From positions 496,001 through 560,000 of the forward strand of contig JAOTRT010000002.1 of assembly GCA_030247725.1 (NCBI GenBank): a stretch of DNA of 64,000 bases, written 5' to 3'. The notes below the pieces were generated by a model. That model was not told the DNA's origin. It worked only from the letters and a program-made list of their open reading frames with translations, and made no database searches. Source of the stretch: Candidatus Nitricoxidireducens bremensis (lineage in GTDB: Bacteria; Pseudomonadota; Gammaproteobacteria; Burkholderiales; Rhodocyclaceae). Positions 16,937-26,041 of the stretch are shown in pieces. How positions within the stretch are numbered: position 1 is the stretch's first letter; each line of letters begins with the position of its first letter. Made by a program: the position numbers and the translations under genes.

Positions 16937-18373
16937 ATGCGCCTGAAACCCATCGCCCTGGCCCTGGCTCTGGCGGCCTCGCCGGCCTTCGCCGCCGACG
17001 ACGCAACCGCCCTCATGGCGGAACTCAAGCGTCTCGCCGCCCGCATCGAGGCCCTTGAGAAGCAGAACAAGGAAATGGAAAAGGCCCTCACGACGGAACG
17101 CATCAGCGAGAAGGAACCGGAGATCGTCACGCGCCTCAAGGCCGTCGAGATGCAGTCCCTCGGCATGCTGAAGCAGGCCCGCACCGTCGAGGCCCTGGAA
17201 GGCATCACCGCCGGCTTCTCCCTCACCACGGTCGCCCAGCAGCCCTCGGCGCCCATGCGCAACCTGGGTTCCGATCTCGACGGCAAGTTCGGCAACAGCC
17301 AGCTCAACTACCGCGGCGACGCCTACGTCACCCTGCCGCTGGACAACATCGGCGACACGGAGAGCAAGGTCTTCGCCCACATCCGCTTCGGCCAGGGCTC
17401 GGGCCTCAACGACATGTACTCGTTCTCCAAGCCCAACGCCAGCGCCTTCCGCGTCACCTCCACCAACCCGGACGACTCGGTGGCGATCCTCGGCCAGGCC
17501 TGGTACCAGGCGACGATCCCGCTGCCTTTCGGCGGCTTCAAGCCCCACTCGAAGGAGAACCTCGAAGTCACCTTCGGCAAGATGGACCCCTTCCTGTTCT
17601 TCGACCAGAACGCCGCCGCCAACGACGAAACCAAGCAGTTCGTCAACACGGCCTTCGTGCACAACCCCCTGCTCGACGCCGGCGGCGACATCGGCGTGGA
17701 CGCCAACGGCTTCACCCCCGGCCTGCGCCTGTCCTACCTGAACTGGATGGACAAGCGCGAACCCTGGCGGCTCTCCCTCGGCATCTTCGGCGCCGGCCGC
17801 GGCGCCAACTACTCGCGCTTCTTCTCGGCGCCCCTGGTCATCGCCCAGGCGGAAACCCAGTTGCGCATGATGGGCGGCCTGCTCGGCAACTACCGCGCCT
17901 ACTACTGGCGCACGGGCCAGGCGACCTCCTATCTCGGCGACACGCCGCAGCGTTCCGGCTGGGGCGTGTCGATGGACCAGCGCGTCGGCGACGCCACCAC
18001 CCTGTTCGCCCGTTACGGCCAGCACATCGGCAGCAGCGGCGCCCGCTTCGACCGCGCCATCACGGCCGGGGCCGAGATCGCCGGCTCCGACTGGAACCGG
18101 GGCGGCGACTCCATCGGCATCGCCGCGGGCCTGCTGCGCACCTCCAAGGGTTTCCGCGCCGACTCCCTCACCGTCGATGCGGACGCCAACGGCACCCCGG
18201 ACTTCGGCTACAGCGCGAAGAAGTCCGAGCGCCTCATGGAGGTCTATTACCGCTGGCGCTTCAACAAGCAGTTCGAGATGTCGCCGCACCTCCAGCTGAT
18301 CGCCGACCCCGGCGCCGACGGCGGCGCCAAGACCTACCAGGTGGTCGGCGTGCGCGCCCAGCTCACCTACTAG
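16937..18373 (+). CDS. Outer-membrane porin-like protein in iron operon
   Basis: 478 residues: signal peptide (MRLKPIALALALAASPAFA), a short coiled coil at about 25-65 (LMAELKRLAARIEALEKQNKEME), then a beta-strand-rich region with alternating aromatic residues ending in VGVRAQLTY, an outer-membrane C-terminus. It looks like the carbohydrate-selective OprB-type or another trimeric porin with an N-terminal periplasmic coiled coil. It starts 1 bp after ftrA and ends 10 bp before ftrB. The known Bordetella ftrABCD operon has no porin here, so a role in bringing iron or copper across the outer membrane is inferred from position. Confidence 0.82.
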   Translation: MRLKPIALALALAASPAFAADDATALMAELKRLAARIEALEKQNKEMEKALTTERISEKEPEIVTRLKAVEMQSLGMLKQARTVEALEGITAGFSLTTVAQQPSAPMRNLGSDLDGKFGNSQLNYRGDAYVTLPLDNIGDTESKVFAHIRFGQGSGLNDMYSFSKPNASAFRVTSTNPDDSVAILGQAWYQATIPLPFGGFKPHSKENLEVTFGKMDPFLFFDQNAAANDETKQFVNTAFVHNPLLDAGGDIGVDANGFTPGLRLSYLNWMDKREPWRLSLGIFGAGRGANYSRFFSAPLVIAQAETQLRMMGGLLGNYRAYYWRTGQATSYLGDTPQRSGWGVSMDQRVGDATTLFARYGQHIGSSGARFDRAITAGAEIAGSDWNRGGDSIGIAAGLLRTSKGFRADSLTVDADANGTPDFGYSAKKSERLMEVYYRWRFNKQFEMSPHLQLIADPGADGGAKTYQVVGVRAQLTY

Positions 18374-18383
18374 GAAAGACGCC

Positions 18384-18746
18384 ATGCCGAAGCTCAAGAC
18401 CCTGCTCGCCCCGCCCCTGCCCGCCATCGTCGCCCTCGGCCTGTTCATGGCCGGGGTGATGCAGGCGGCCCACGCCCAGGGGCTGCCGACCTTCGAGGTC
18501 GTCGCCAAGGACGGCCGCCTGACGCCGGCGACCATCGAAGTGCCCGCCGGCAAGCGCATCAAGCTCACGATCAAGAACGAGGGCCGCGGCCCCATCGAGT
18601 TCGAGAACCTGGACCTGCGCGTCGAGAAGGTGCTGGCGCCCGGCGCCAGTTCCTTCGTCGTCACGCCGCCCCTGCGTCCCGGCGCCCACACCTTCATCGA
18701 CGAGTTCCATCCCGAAACCGGCAAGATGCAGTTGATCGCCAAGTAG
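18384..18746 (+). CDS. ftrB: Cupredoxin-domain protein, FtrB-like
   Basis: 120 residues with N-terminal signal or anchor (residues 11-31) and one cupredoxin-like beta domain: FEVVAKDGRLTPATIEVPAGKRIKLTIKNEGRGPIEFENLDL, RPGAHTFIDEFHPETGKMQLIAK. In FtrABCD/EfeO systems this type of protein is proposed to oxidise or hold iron beside the permease. There is no Cys, so it is not a classical type 1 copper protein; His and Met near the C-terminus could still ligate metal. 6 bp before ftrC. Confidence 0.87.
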   Translation: MPKLKTLLAPPLPAIVALGLFMAGVMQAAHAQGLPTFEVVAKDGRLTPATIEVPAGKRIKLTIKNEGRGPIEFENLDLRVEKVLAPGASSFVVTPPLRPGAHTFIDEFHPETGKMQLIAK

Positions 18747-18752
18747 GCCGCC

Positions 18753-19571
18753 ATGCTCAACGCCCTCGTCATCGTCTGGCGCGAAAGCCTGGAAGCCATG
18801 CTCGTCATCGGCGTGCTGCTGTCCTGGATCGGACGCCAGGACAACCCGGCGCCCCTGAAACGCGGCCTGTGGTCCGGCGTGGCGGCCGGCATCGGCCTCG
18901 CCGTGGCCCTCGGCTTTGCCACCTTCGCCGCCCAGAGCGAACTGGCCGGCGAATCCCTGGAACTGTTCCAGCTCGCCATGGTGCTCGTCGCCGCCGGCCT
19001 GATCCTGCAGATGGTGTTGTGGATGCATCGCCACGGCCGCCACATGAAGCGGGAACTGGAAGGCCAGGCGGAAAAGAGCGCCGGCGCCTTCGGCATCGCT
19101 GCCATCACCGCCCTCGCCGTGGCGCGCGAGGGCGCCGAGACCGTGGTCTTCCTCTACGGCCTCGGCATGGAAGGCGAAGGCGGCGCCCTCGCCGGCCTGT
19201 TTGGCGCGGCGGCCACCGGCTTCGGCCTGGCGGTCCTCACCGCCTGGCTGGTGGCCCGCGGCGCCCGCTTCCTCAGCTACCGGGTCCTCTTCCGCGCCAG
19301 CGAAATCCTGCTGCTGCTGATCGCCAACGCCCTGCTCGCCAACGGCATCGACCGCATGATCGCCCTTGAATGGCTGCCCACCCTGCTGGACCCGGCCTGG
19401 GATGTTTCCAGCCTCCTCGCGGACGGCCAGGGCCTGGGGCGCTTCCTCGCCGACTTCGCCGGCTATCGGGCCCGCCCCGCCGGCAGCCTGCTCCTCGCCA
19501 GCATCGCCTTCTGGACCTACGCCTTCTGGCGCATGGCCCGGAGCGACCGCGCCGCCCCGGCCAAGGCCTGA
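18753..19571 (+). CDS. ftrC: FTR1-family high-affinity iron permease
   Basis: 272 residues, seven hydrophobic segments. The two iron-transporting signatures are both present: R10-E-S-L-E14 in the first helix and R125-E-G-A-E129 in the fourth. This is the inner-membrane channel of the FtrABCD system, coupled to the P19 protein, the cupredoxin and the polyferredoxin downstream. A 353-bp gap filled by structured repeat copy 2 separates it from ftrD. Confidence 0.93.
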   Translation: MLNALVIVWRESLEAMLVIGVLLSWIGRQDNPAPLKRGLWSGVAAGIGLAVALGFATFAAQSELAGESLELFQLAMVLVAAGLILQMVLWMHRHGRHMKRELEGQAEKSAGAFGIAAITALAVAREGAETVVFLYGLGMEGEGGALAGLFGAAATGFGLAVLTAWLVARGARFLSYRVLFRASEILLLLIANALLANGIDRMIALEWLPTLLDPAWDVSSLLADGQGLGRFLADFAGYRARPAGSLLLASIAFWTYAFWRMARSDRAAPAKA

Positions 19572-19610
19572 AATGAAACACTTCCTCGAATCGACTGTGG
19601 TGCGCGCTCG

Positions 19611-19870
19611 GGTCGGCGGGGTGCCCTGCCCCGCTCCATGTCACCCGTCGCCGGCCTGCGGCCGGCTCCTCCTTCTTTACTTACGCGGCGCAGGGCACCC
19701 CACCGACCCGATCCGATGCCGCCGTGGGTGTTTGCCTGTTTCAAACCACCGACGTATCCAGCCAAGGATGGCGGGTATCCGACTCCCGGAAGTCAAGGAG
19801 GAGGGCCGGTGCTCTTTCGGCCCGGAGGACATGGAGGGAGTTGGATACCCGCCGTCCTTGGCGTGCTCCG
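19611..19870 (+). repeat. Structured intergenic repeat, copy 2
   Basis: Lies in the 353-bp gap between ftrC and ftrD. Hairpin A: 20-nt arms at 19610-19629 and 19690-19709 with one mismatch. Hairpin B: 26-nt arms at 19762-19787 and 19836-19861 with two G-T wobbles or mismatches. Cores carry ATGTCACCCG, GCCGGCCTGCGGCC, CTCCTCCTT and, inverted in B, AAGGAGGAG and GGACATGGAG. Very similar to copy 3 (about 20 differences over some 310 positions by eye); shared sequence continues to 19919 with GTTTCATGCGTCGCGG. Translations from this stretch are spurious. Confidence 0.9.
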
Positions 19871-19924
19871 CAATACCCATGTTTCATGCGTCGCGGAAGA
19901 CGCGCAGCGTCATGGAGCACTGAG

Positions 19925-21415
19925 ATGGACGGCACGACGCAGCCCCTGGTGTTCATGCCGCGCCCTCCCAAGGGGCGCCTCGCGCGCCTCGGCGACTGGA
20001 TGGCGCGGCATCGCCGCGCCATCCTCGCCGCCCAGTGGGCCATCGTCGTCTTCTACGCCGTGCTGGTGGTGCTGCCGGCCTTCCTGCCCCACCCGAACCC
20101 GGAGGCACGCCTCTTCTCCTCCGACCTGGGCGCCGCTTCCTTCGTGGACCCGGAGTACTGCGCCACCGACGGCAGCGCCGCCCCGGCCCAGGACAAGACG
20201 CCCTACGCCGCCCCCTGGCGCGAGCGCCTCGTGCTGCTGGCCCAGTACCTGTTCTGGGGCGTCTGGTGGCCCTTCGTCATCCTCTCCATCATGCTCGTGG
20301 GCCGCGTCTGGTGCGGCGTGCTGTGCCCGGAAGGCGCCCTGGCCGAATTCGCCAGCCGCCACGGCCGCGGCGGCGCCATCCCGCGCTGGATGCGCTGGGC
20401 CGGCTGGCCCTTCGTCGCTTTCGTGCTCACCACCATCTACGGCCAGCTCGTCAGCGTCTACGAATATCCCCAGGCGGCCCTGCTGATCCTCGGCGGCTCC
20501 ACCGTCGCCGCCGTCGCCATCGGCTGGCTCTACGGCCAGGGCAAGCGCGTCTGGTGCCGCTACCTGTGTCCCGTCTCCGGCGTCTTCGCCCTGCTGGCGC
20601 GCATCGCCCCCGTCCATTTCCGCGTGGACCGGGAGGCCTGGAACCGCTACCCGGCGCGCACCGCCGCCGTGGACTGCGCGCCCCTGCTCTCCGTCAGCCA
20701 CATGCAGAGCATGGCCCAGTGCCACGCCTGCGGTCGCTGCAGCGGCCACCGCGACGCCGTCGAACTGGCGCCCCGCTCGCCCAACGCCGAAATCCTCGCC
20801 GCCCGCCGGCCCGCCCTGCCGGAAGTCCTGCTGCTGATCTTCGGCATGCTCGGCGTCGCCGTCGCCGCCTTCCAATGGACCGTCAGCCCCTGGTTCGTAC
20901 GCGCCAAGCAGGCCGCCGCCGAATGGCTGGTGGAACGGGACATCCTCTGGCCCCTGGAAACCGACGCCCCCTGGTGGCTCCTGACCCACCAGCCCGAAGC
21001 CGGCGACCTGTTCTCCTGGCTCGACGGCGCTGCGGTATTGGCTTACATCCTCGTCGTCGCCGCCGGCCTGGGCACCGTCGTCTGGCTGGGCACCGTCGTC
21101 GCCGCCCGCCTCGCCCGCGCCGACTGGCGCAGCCTGTCCCTCGCCCTCGTGCCCCTGGCCGGCATCGGCCTGTTCCTCGGCCTCTCGATGATGACCGCCA
21201 CCCACCTGCGCGCCGAAGGCGCCGCCCTGGGTTGGCTGGCCTACGTCCGAGGCGCCCTGCTCGCCGCCGGCACGACCTGGTCCGGCTGGCTCGGCCTGCA
21301 GCTGATCGCCGCCGTCCACCCCGGCATCGTCCGCGGCGGACTGGCCCTGGCCGCCTGGACCGTGCCCCTGGCCGCCGTGACCGGCACCTGGGTGCTGGTG
21401 TTCTACGTCTGGTAA
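19925..21415 (+). CDS. ftrD: 4Fe-4S polyferredoxin membrane protein, FtrD-like
   Basis: 496 residues with several membrane segments. Cys motifs WCGVLCPEGA and WCRYLCPVSG are the NapH/CcoG-type pairs, and QCHACGRCSGH is a further cluster site. In FtrABCD this protein is thought to pass electrons for ferric reduction or recycling at the permease. The extended C-terminal region (residues 290-496) has additional transmembrane helices. Start at 19925, after the end of repeat copy 2; upstream in-frame codons fall inside the repeat. Confidence 0.88.
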   Translation: MDGTTQPLVFMPRPPKGRLARLGDWMARHRRAILAAQWAIVVFYAVLVVLPAFLPHPNPEARLFSSDLGAASFVDPEYCATDGSAAPAQDKTPYAAPWRERLVLLAQYLFWGVWWPFVILSIMLVGRVWCGVLCPEGALAEFASRHGRGGAIPRWMRWAGWPFVAFVLTTIYGQLVSVYEYPQAALLILGGSTVAAVAIGWLYGQGKRVWCRYLCPVSGVFALLARIAPVHFRVDREAWNRYPARTAAVDCAPLLSVSHMQSMAQCHACGRCSGHRDAVELAPRSPNAEILAARRPALPEVLLLIFGMLGVAVAAFQWTVSPWFVRAKQAAAEWLVERDILWPLETDAPWWLLTHQPEAGDLFSWLDGAAVLAYILVVAAGLGTVVWLGTVVAARLARADWRSLSLALVPLAGIGLFLGLSMMTATHLRAEGAALGWLAYVRGALLAAGTTWSGWLGLQLIAAVHPGIVRGGLALAAWTVPLAAVTGTWVLVFYVW

Positions 21416-21442
21416 GCCCCGAAAATTTATAGGAGAAACGAC

Positions 21443-21730
21443 ATGGACGACCCGAACACCCTCAACGACCAGCCCCCCGCCCGCATGGTGGCCGGCGCCC
21501 TCGCCCATCTCGCCAAGCACATGGAAACCGGCTGCCAGCGTTCCGCCTACCTCGCCGCCATGCTGCTGGAGCGGGTCGCCGCCGACCCGGAGGCGGACAG
21601 CCACCTGCGCGCCCACGCCCGGGAACTGGTGGAAATCCTCGAACGGGACGACGGCCCCAACGAACGCGCCGATCACGCCGACCACACCGGCAGCGGCCAG
21701 CCGATGCGCCCCGCGGCACGGGCGACCTGA
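21443..21730 (+). CDS. Hypothetical protein, 95 residues
   Basis: Not recognised. AGGAGAAACGAC precedes the ATG, a good ribosome site. Residues 15-70 look alpha-helical (MVAGALAHLAKHMETGCQ, AYLAAMLLERVAADPEADSHLRAHARELVEILE) and the C-terminus is polar with several His and Asp. No signal peptide or membrane helix. It sits between ftrD and hemP in the iron operon, so a cytoplasmic accessory role in iron handling is possible but unsupported. Confidence 0.65.
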   Translation: MDDPNTLNDQPPARMVAGALAHLAKHMETGCQRSAYLAAMLLERVAADPEADSHLRAHARELVEILERDDGPNERADHADHTGSGQPMRPAARAT

Positions 21731-21744
21731 AGGGAAATCCGCCC

Positions 21745-21933
21745 ATGAACGCCGCCACCGATTCCGCGCCGACCCTCGCCACCGTGCCGGTCGCCGCCCC
21801 GCCGCCCGGGCAACTGCCCCTCATCGTCTCGGCAGAACTGTTCCGCCAGGGCACGACCCTGCGCATCGCCCATTCGGGCCAGATCTACCAACTGCGCCTC
21901 ACCCGCGAAAACCGACTCATCCTGACCAAGTAA
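21745..21933 (+). CDS. hemP: Hemin uptake protein HemP
   Basis: 62 residues. The second half has the HemP pattern: SAELFRQGTTLRIAHSGQIYQLRLTRENRLILTK. HemP/HmuP-type small proteins accompany haem or siderophore receptor genes and in some betaproteobacteria act as activators of receptor transcription. The N-terminal 27 residues are Ala/Pro-rich and variable. Lies between the Ftr genes and tonB-exbBD. Confidence 0.9.
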   Translation: MNAATDSAPTLATVPVAAPPPGQLPLIVSAELFRQGTTLRIAHSGQIYQLRLTRENRLILTK

Positions 21934-22029
21934 CCCGCATCCCGCAGCGCGCCTCCGGCGCGCCCGCAAGCCAGCCACCCACGGCCCCCGGGCCCAGGCA
22001 GCCAGCCATGCAGAGAAACGACATGGACC

Positions 22030-22677
22030 TTGCCCGTGGCTACCACCACCGAACCACTTGCCCCTGACGCCCCGCGCTGGCTGTTTCCGCTCGTGGTGGC
22101 GCTCCATGCCGCCGGCCTCGCCGCCCTGCTGGCGATAGCGGCACCGAAGGTGGCGCCCGTCGTGCGCGCCCTGGAAATCGCCCTGCTGGCGCCGATGGCC
22201 GCCCCCCAACCCGCGCCGCCGAAGCCGCGCAGCGAGCCGCGCCCCGCCCCCCAGCCCGTCGTCGCCACCCGTCCCGAGCCGGCCCCGGCCCCCGTCGTCG
22301 TCGCCCCCGCGGCGGCAGCCGTTGCCGCGCCGGCCACCAGCGGCGCCCCGGCGGAAACCAAGCCCGCCCCCCAGGCCGAAGCGCCCGCCGCCGTCGCCCC
22401 GCCCCGCTTCGACGCCGCCTACCTCAATAACCCGCGCCCCGCCTACCCGCCCCTGGCCCGCCGCATGGGCGAGGAAGGGCGCACGGTGCTGCGCGTCCTC
22501 GTCTCCGCCGAAGGCCTGCCCGAGCAGATCGAACTGCGCCAGAGCGCCGGCAGCCCCCGTCTCGACGCCGCCGCCCAGGAAGCCGTCAAGCGCTGGCGCT
22601 TCGTGCCGGCGCGCCAGGGCGACAAGGCCGTCGCCGCCTGGGTCCTCGTCCCCCTCGTTTTCAAACTGGAGAACTGA
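22030..22677 (+). CDS. tonB: Energy transducer TonB
   Basis: 215 residues from TTG at 22030; a GTG at 22036 is equally possible and no strong ribosome site favours either, while the ATG at 22023 is out of frame. One N-terminal membrane helix (about 20-38), a long Pro/Ala-rich periplasmic spacer (50-130) and a C-terminal TonB domain (PAYPPLARRMGEEGRTVLRVLVSAEG to AVKRWRFVPARQGDKAVAAWVLVPLVF). It transmits proton-motive energy from ExbBD to the receptors encoded downstream. Confidence 0.9.
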   Translation: MPVATTTEPLAPDAPRWLFPLVVALHAAGLAALLAIAAPKVAPVVRALEIALLAPMAAPQPAPPKPRSEPRPAPQPVVATRPEPAPAPVVVAPAAAAVAAPATSGAPAETKPAPQAEAPAAVAPPRFDAAYLNNPRPAYPPLARRMGEEGRTVLRVLVSAEGLPEQIELRQSAGSPRLDAAAQEAVKRWRFVPARQGDKAVAAWVLVPLVFKLEN

Positions 22678-22679
22678 TC

Positions 22680-23408
22680 ATGTCCGACACCCCCGATTTC
22701 GGCTTCGCCCACCTGTGGGCGCAAGGCGATGCGCTCACCCACGGCGTGGCCCTGATCCTCGTCGCCATGTCGGTAGCGAGCTGGTACTGGATGCTGGCGC
22801 GCCTGTGGGTATGGCGCCGTCTGCGCGGCTCCGCCGCCGCCGTGGAGGCCTTCTGGAACGCCGGCGACCTGGCGGCCGGCCTCGCCGAACTGCACCGGCA
22901 GGCGCCCGGCACCCCGGCGGCGCGGCTCGCCGCCGCGGCCGTCGACGCCGTGCGCGATATCGACGAGCACACCGCGCGCCGGCTCGCCGACGGCATGGAC
23001 CGGGGCGAACTGCTGACCCGCGCCCTGCGCCGCTCCATAACCGCCAGCCGCCGCCACCTGGGCCGCGGCCTCACCCTGCTCGCCTCCATCGGCGCCACGG
23101 CCCCCTTCGTCGGCCTGTTCGGCACGGTGTGGGGCATCTACCACGCCCTCGTCGCCATTTCCGCCACCGGCCAGGCCACCCTCGACAAGGTGGCCGGCCC
23201 CGTCGGCGAGGCCCTCATCATGACCGCCGCCGGCATAGGTGTCGCCCTGCCGGCGGTGCTCGCCTACAACGCCATCGCCCGCTTCAACCGCGACACCCTC
23301 GGCGACCTGGACGCCTTCGCCCACGACCTCCACGTCTGCCTGACCATCGGCACCCAGCCCGGCGCCGAAGTGCGCGCCCTGCGCGTCGCCGCCAAGGGAG
23401 CCGCATGA
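22680..23408 (+). CDS. exbB: MotA/TolQ/ExbB proton channel family protein
   Basis: 242 residues, three membrane helices (about 17-37, 120-145, 160-185). GLTLLASIGATAPFVGLFGTVWGIYHAL and VGEALIMTAAGIGVALPAVLAYN are diagnostic ExbB/TolQ helices. Forms the proton channel with ExbD. Start 2 bp after tonB, end overlapping the exbD start. Confidence 0.93.
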   Translation: MSDTPDFGFAHLWAQGDALTHGVALILVAMSVASWYWMLARLWVWRRLRGSAAAVEAFWNAGDLAAGLAELHRQAPGTPAARLAAAAVDAVRDIDEHTARRLADGMDRGELLTRALRRSITASRRHLGRGLTLLASIGATAPFVGLFGTVWGIYHALVAISATGQATLDKVAGPVGEALIMTAAGIGVALPAVLAYNAIARFNRDTLGDLDAFAHDLHVCLTIGTQPGAEVRALRVAAKGAA

Positions 23409-23824
23409 TGGCCTTCGGCACCTTCGACGGCGACGCCGACGGCGAACCCATGTCCGACATCAACGTCACGCCCATGGTGGACGTGATGCTGGTGCTGCTC
23501 ATCATCTTCATCGTCACGGCGCCCATGCTCAGCCATGCCGTGAAGATCGACCTGCCCAAGGCCAGCACCGCCGTCCACGTCGAGAAGCCCGACGCCGTGC
23601 GTCTCGCCCTCAACGACAACGGCGACCTCTACTGGAACGACCGCATCGTCGGCGACGCCGAACTGGCCGGCCTGCTGGCCGCAGCCGCCGCCCGCCAGCC
23701 CCAGCCCGAGGTGCATCTGCGCGCTGACCGCACCACGCGCTACGAGCGCCTGGCCGAGGTCATGGCCCAGGTGCACAACGCCGGCATCGGCAAGCTCGGC
23801 TTCGTCACCCTGCCCAACCCCTGA
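23405..23824 (+). CDS. exbD: Biopolymer transport protein ExbD
   Basis: 139 residues. EPMSDINVTPMVDVMLVLLIIFIVTAPML holds the single membrane helix with the essential Asp, followed by a periplasmic domain ending LGFVTLPNP. Start ATG at 23405 overlaps the exbB stop; a second ATG follows immediately. Confidence 0.93.
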   Translation: MMAFGTFDGDADGEPMSDINVTPMVDVMLVLLIIFIVTAPMLSHAVKIDLPKASTAVHVEKPDAVRLALNDNGDLYWNDRIVGDAELAGLLAAAAARQPQPEVHLRADRTTRYERLAEVMAQVHNAGIGKLGFVTLPNP

Positions 23825-23839
23825 TCTCCGGATTCCCCC

Positions 23840-26041
23840 ATGTCACGCCGCAGCACGCTCCGCGCCCCCGCCACCCTGCTCTCGCTCCTCGCCTTCGCCC
23901 TGGCCGGCCCCGCCGACGCCGATACGGCCTTGCCGGACGTGGAGATCAGCGCCGAACGCGACGATTTCGAACGCCGCAAGGACGCCCGCTCCACGCGCCT
24001 GGTCTACGGCCGCGAGGAACTCGACCGCATGAACGAACTGACCGTCGGCGACTACCTGCGCCGGCTGCCCGGCGTCACCTTCACCGGCCCCCCGGGCAAC
24101 CCGGCGGACGTGCGCGTACGCGGCATGGACAAGGGCTACACCCAGATCCTCATCGACGGCGACCCGGTTCCCACCGGCACCAAGGAACGCCAGCTCCAGG
24201 TGGACCGCCTGTCCCTGGACATGGTCGAGCGCATCGAGATCATCCGGGCGCCGACCGCCGACATGCCCAACGAGGGCCTCGCCGGCACCATCAACATCGT
24301 GCTGCGCGATGTTCCCGAGGCCCCCCTCGCCAATGCCCGCATCGTCGGCGGCCAACTCTTCGGCGAGAAGGCCTCGCCCGAGACCTGGAACGCCTCGGGC
24401 CAGTACAGTCCCGGCGGCAAGGGCGATGTGCGCTGGCTGTTCAGCGCCTCGGTGGGCCAGCGGGGCAACGTCAAGAGCAAGAGCAAGAGCGAGGAGACCT
24501 TCACCGCCGCCACCGGCGTGCGCAACGCCTGGAAGTTCGAATACGAGGACGAACGGGTCCGGTCCGACGGCATCGACCTTTCGCCCCGGGCCAGCATCAG
24601 GCTCTCGCCGGAGGACGAGCTGGTGGTGACTCCCTTCCTCTCCAGCACCATCGACAACAAGACCAAGACGGTCGACAAGTACAAGTACAACACGCCGGCC
24701 ACCGCCGCCAATTACGTCGGCGACGGCAGCAAGACGGAGGTGGAGGACAAGGAGCGGCGCATCTACCGGCTGCGCAGCGAGTGGAAGCGCAAGCTCGCCG
24801 GCGGCGGCAGTTTCTCCCTATTCGGCGTCCTCCAGTCCGGCGGCGAAGACAAGGACAAGACGGCCAGGGAATTCAGCGCCGCCGGTGCCCAGACCAAGAT
24901 TACGCTGGAGGCGGAAAGAAAGATCGAACGGGACAATTTCGTCGGCTTCCGCTCGACCCTGCCCCACGGCGACCACAAGCCGGGTTTCGGCATGGAGTTC
25001 GGCGAGAAGTCGCGCCGCGACCGCAAGGACACTTTCGAGAACGGCGTGCTAAAAGCCACCGGCCGCGGCGACGCCTTCACCATCGGCGAGCGGCGCTGGG
25101 TGGCCTACGTCCAGGACGAGATCACCCTGCGCCCGGGCCACTACCTGACCCCCGGCCTGCGCGCCCAGTGGCTCCGGCAGGAATCCACCGACGGCCTCGG
25201 CCAATCCCGCGCCGGCAGCGTGCGCGCCGCCACCCCCTCGGCCCACTACCTGTGGCAGGTCGATGGCGCCAACAACCTGCGCGCCAGCGTGACGAAAACC
25301 CTGAAGCCGCCCAAGTTCGACGAGCTCTCCACGACCACGGAAACCAAGACCGGCTCGTCCGCGGACCCGGACAAATCGGGCAACCCCGACCTGCGTCCGG
25401 AAAGCGCCGTGGGCCTGGAACTGGCCTGGGAACACTTCCTGCCGAGGGGCGGCGGCGTGCTCGGCGCCAACTTCTTCAATCGCCAGATCAAGGACAAGAT
25501 CGAGGAACGCACCCTGGCCGAAGGGGCCCGCTACGTGACCCGCCCCTACAACGTCGGCGAAGCCCGTGTCTGGGGCGTCGAACTCGACGCCCGGCCGCGC
25601 ATGGACATCATCGGCATGCCGGAACTCATGCTGCGCTTCAACTACACGCGCCTGTACTCCGAACTGAAGGACGCCGCCACCGGCCTCACGACGCGCATCA
25701 AGGACCAGCCCCCCTTCGTCTACAACGTCGGCTTCGACTGGCAACTGCCCTCCTGGGACGGCGCCGTGGGCATGAACTACAACTACACGCCGCGCTTCAT
25801 CAAGAACCCGGCCGAACCGCTCAAGCCGGACCCCGAAGGCCGGCAGCGGCTGCTCGACCTATACGTGATGAAGCGCCTGTCGCGGGACCTGGCCGTGCGC
25901 GTCACCGCATCCAACCTGGTGGACATGCGCAAGGACAAGGACAAGTACGAGTACGACACCCAGTGGCGCATGACGAAGAAGACCCTGGAATCCGAGCGGG
26001 GCGGCCGTTCGCTGATGGTGGCCCTGGAAGCGCGATGGTAG
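23840..26041 (+). CDS. TonB-dependent outer-membrane receptor 1
   Basis: 733 residues. Signal peptide (to about ADADTA), a plug domain (VGDYLRRLPGVTFTGPPGNPADVRVRGMDKGYTQILIDGDPVP, VERIEIIRAPTADMPNEGLAGTINIVLRDVP) and a 22-strand barrel ending in VALEARW. Probably takes up a ferric siderophore or similar ligand; no haem-receptor FRAP/NPNL motif is obvious. Paralogous to the next gene, which overlaps its end. Confidence 0.92.
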   Translation: MSRRSTLRAPATLLSLLAFALAGPADADTALPDVEISAERDDFERRKDARSTRLVYGREELDRMNELTVGDYLRRLPGVTFTGPPGNPADVRVRGMDKGYTQILIDGDPVPTGTKERQLQVDRLSLDMVERIEIIRAPTADMPNEGLAGTINIVLRDVPEAPLANARIVGGQLFGEKASPETWNASGQYSPGGKGDVRWLFSASVGQRGNVKSKSKSEETFTAATGVRNAWKFEYEDERVRSDGIDLSPRASIRLSPEDELVVTPFLSSTIDNKTKTVDKYKYNTPATAANYVGDGSKTEVEDKERRIYRLRSEWKRKLAGGGSFSLFGVLQSGGEDKDKTAREFSAAGAQTKITLEAERKIERDNFVGFRSTLPHGDHKPGFGMEFGEKSRRDRKDTFENGVLKATGRGDAFTIGERRWVAYVQDEITLRPGHYLTPGLRAQWLRQESTDGLGQSRAGSVRAATPSAHYLWQVDGANNLRASVTKTLKPPKFDELSTTTETKTGSSADPDKSGNPDLRPESAVGLELAWEHFLPRGGGVLGANFFNRQIKDKIEERTLAEGARYVTRPYNVGEARVWGVELDARPRMDIIGMPELMLRFNYTRLYSELKDAATGLTTRIKDQPPFVYNVGFDWQLPSWDGAVGMNYNYTPRFIKNPAEPLKPDPEGRQRLLDLYVMKRLSRDLAVRVTASNLVDMRKDKDKYEYDTQWRMTKKTLESERGGRSLMVALEARW

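Noticed and set aside
19638..20486. Open frames starting MSPVAGLRPAPP inside the structured repeats at 19.6 and 45.1 kb
   Set aside because: They are translations of the repeat hairpins and run out of frame into ftrD; similar spurious proteins arise wherever the repeat occurs.
22023..22067. ATG at 22023 as the tonB start
   Set aside because: It is out of frame with TonB and stops after 14 codons.
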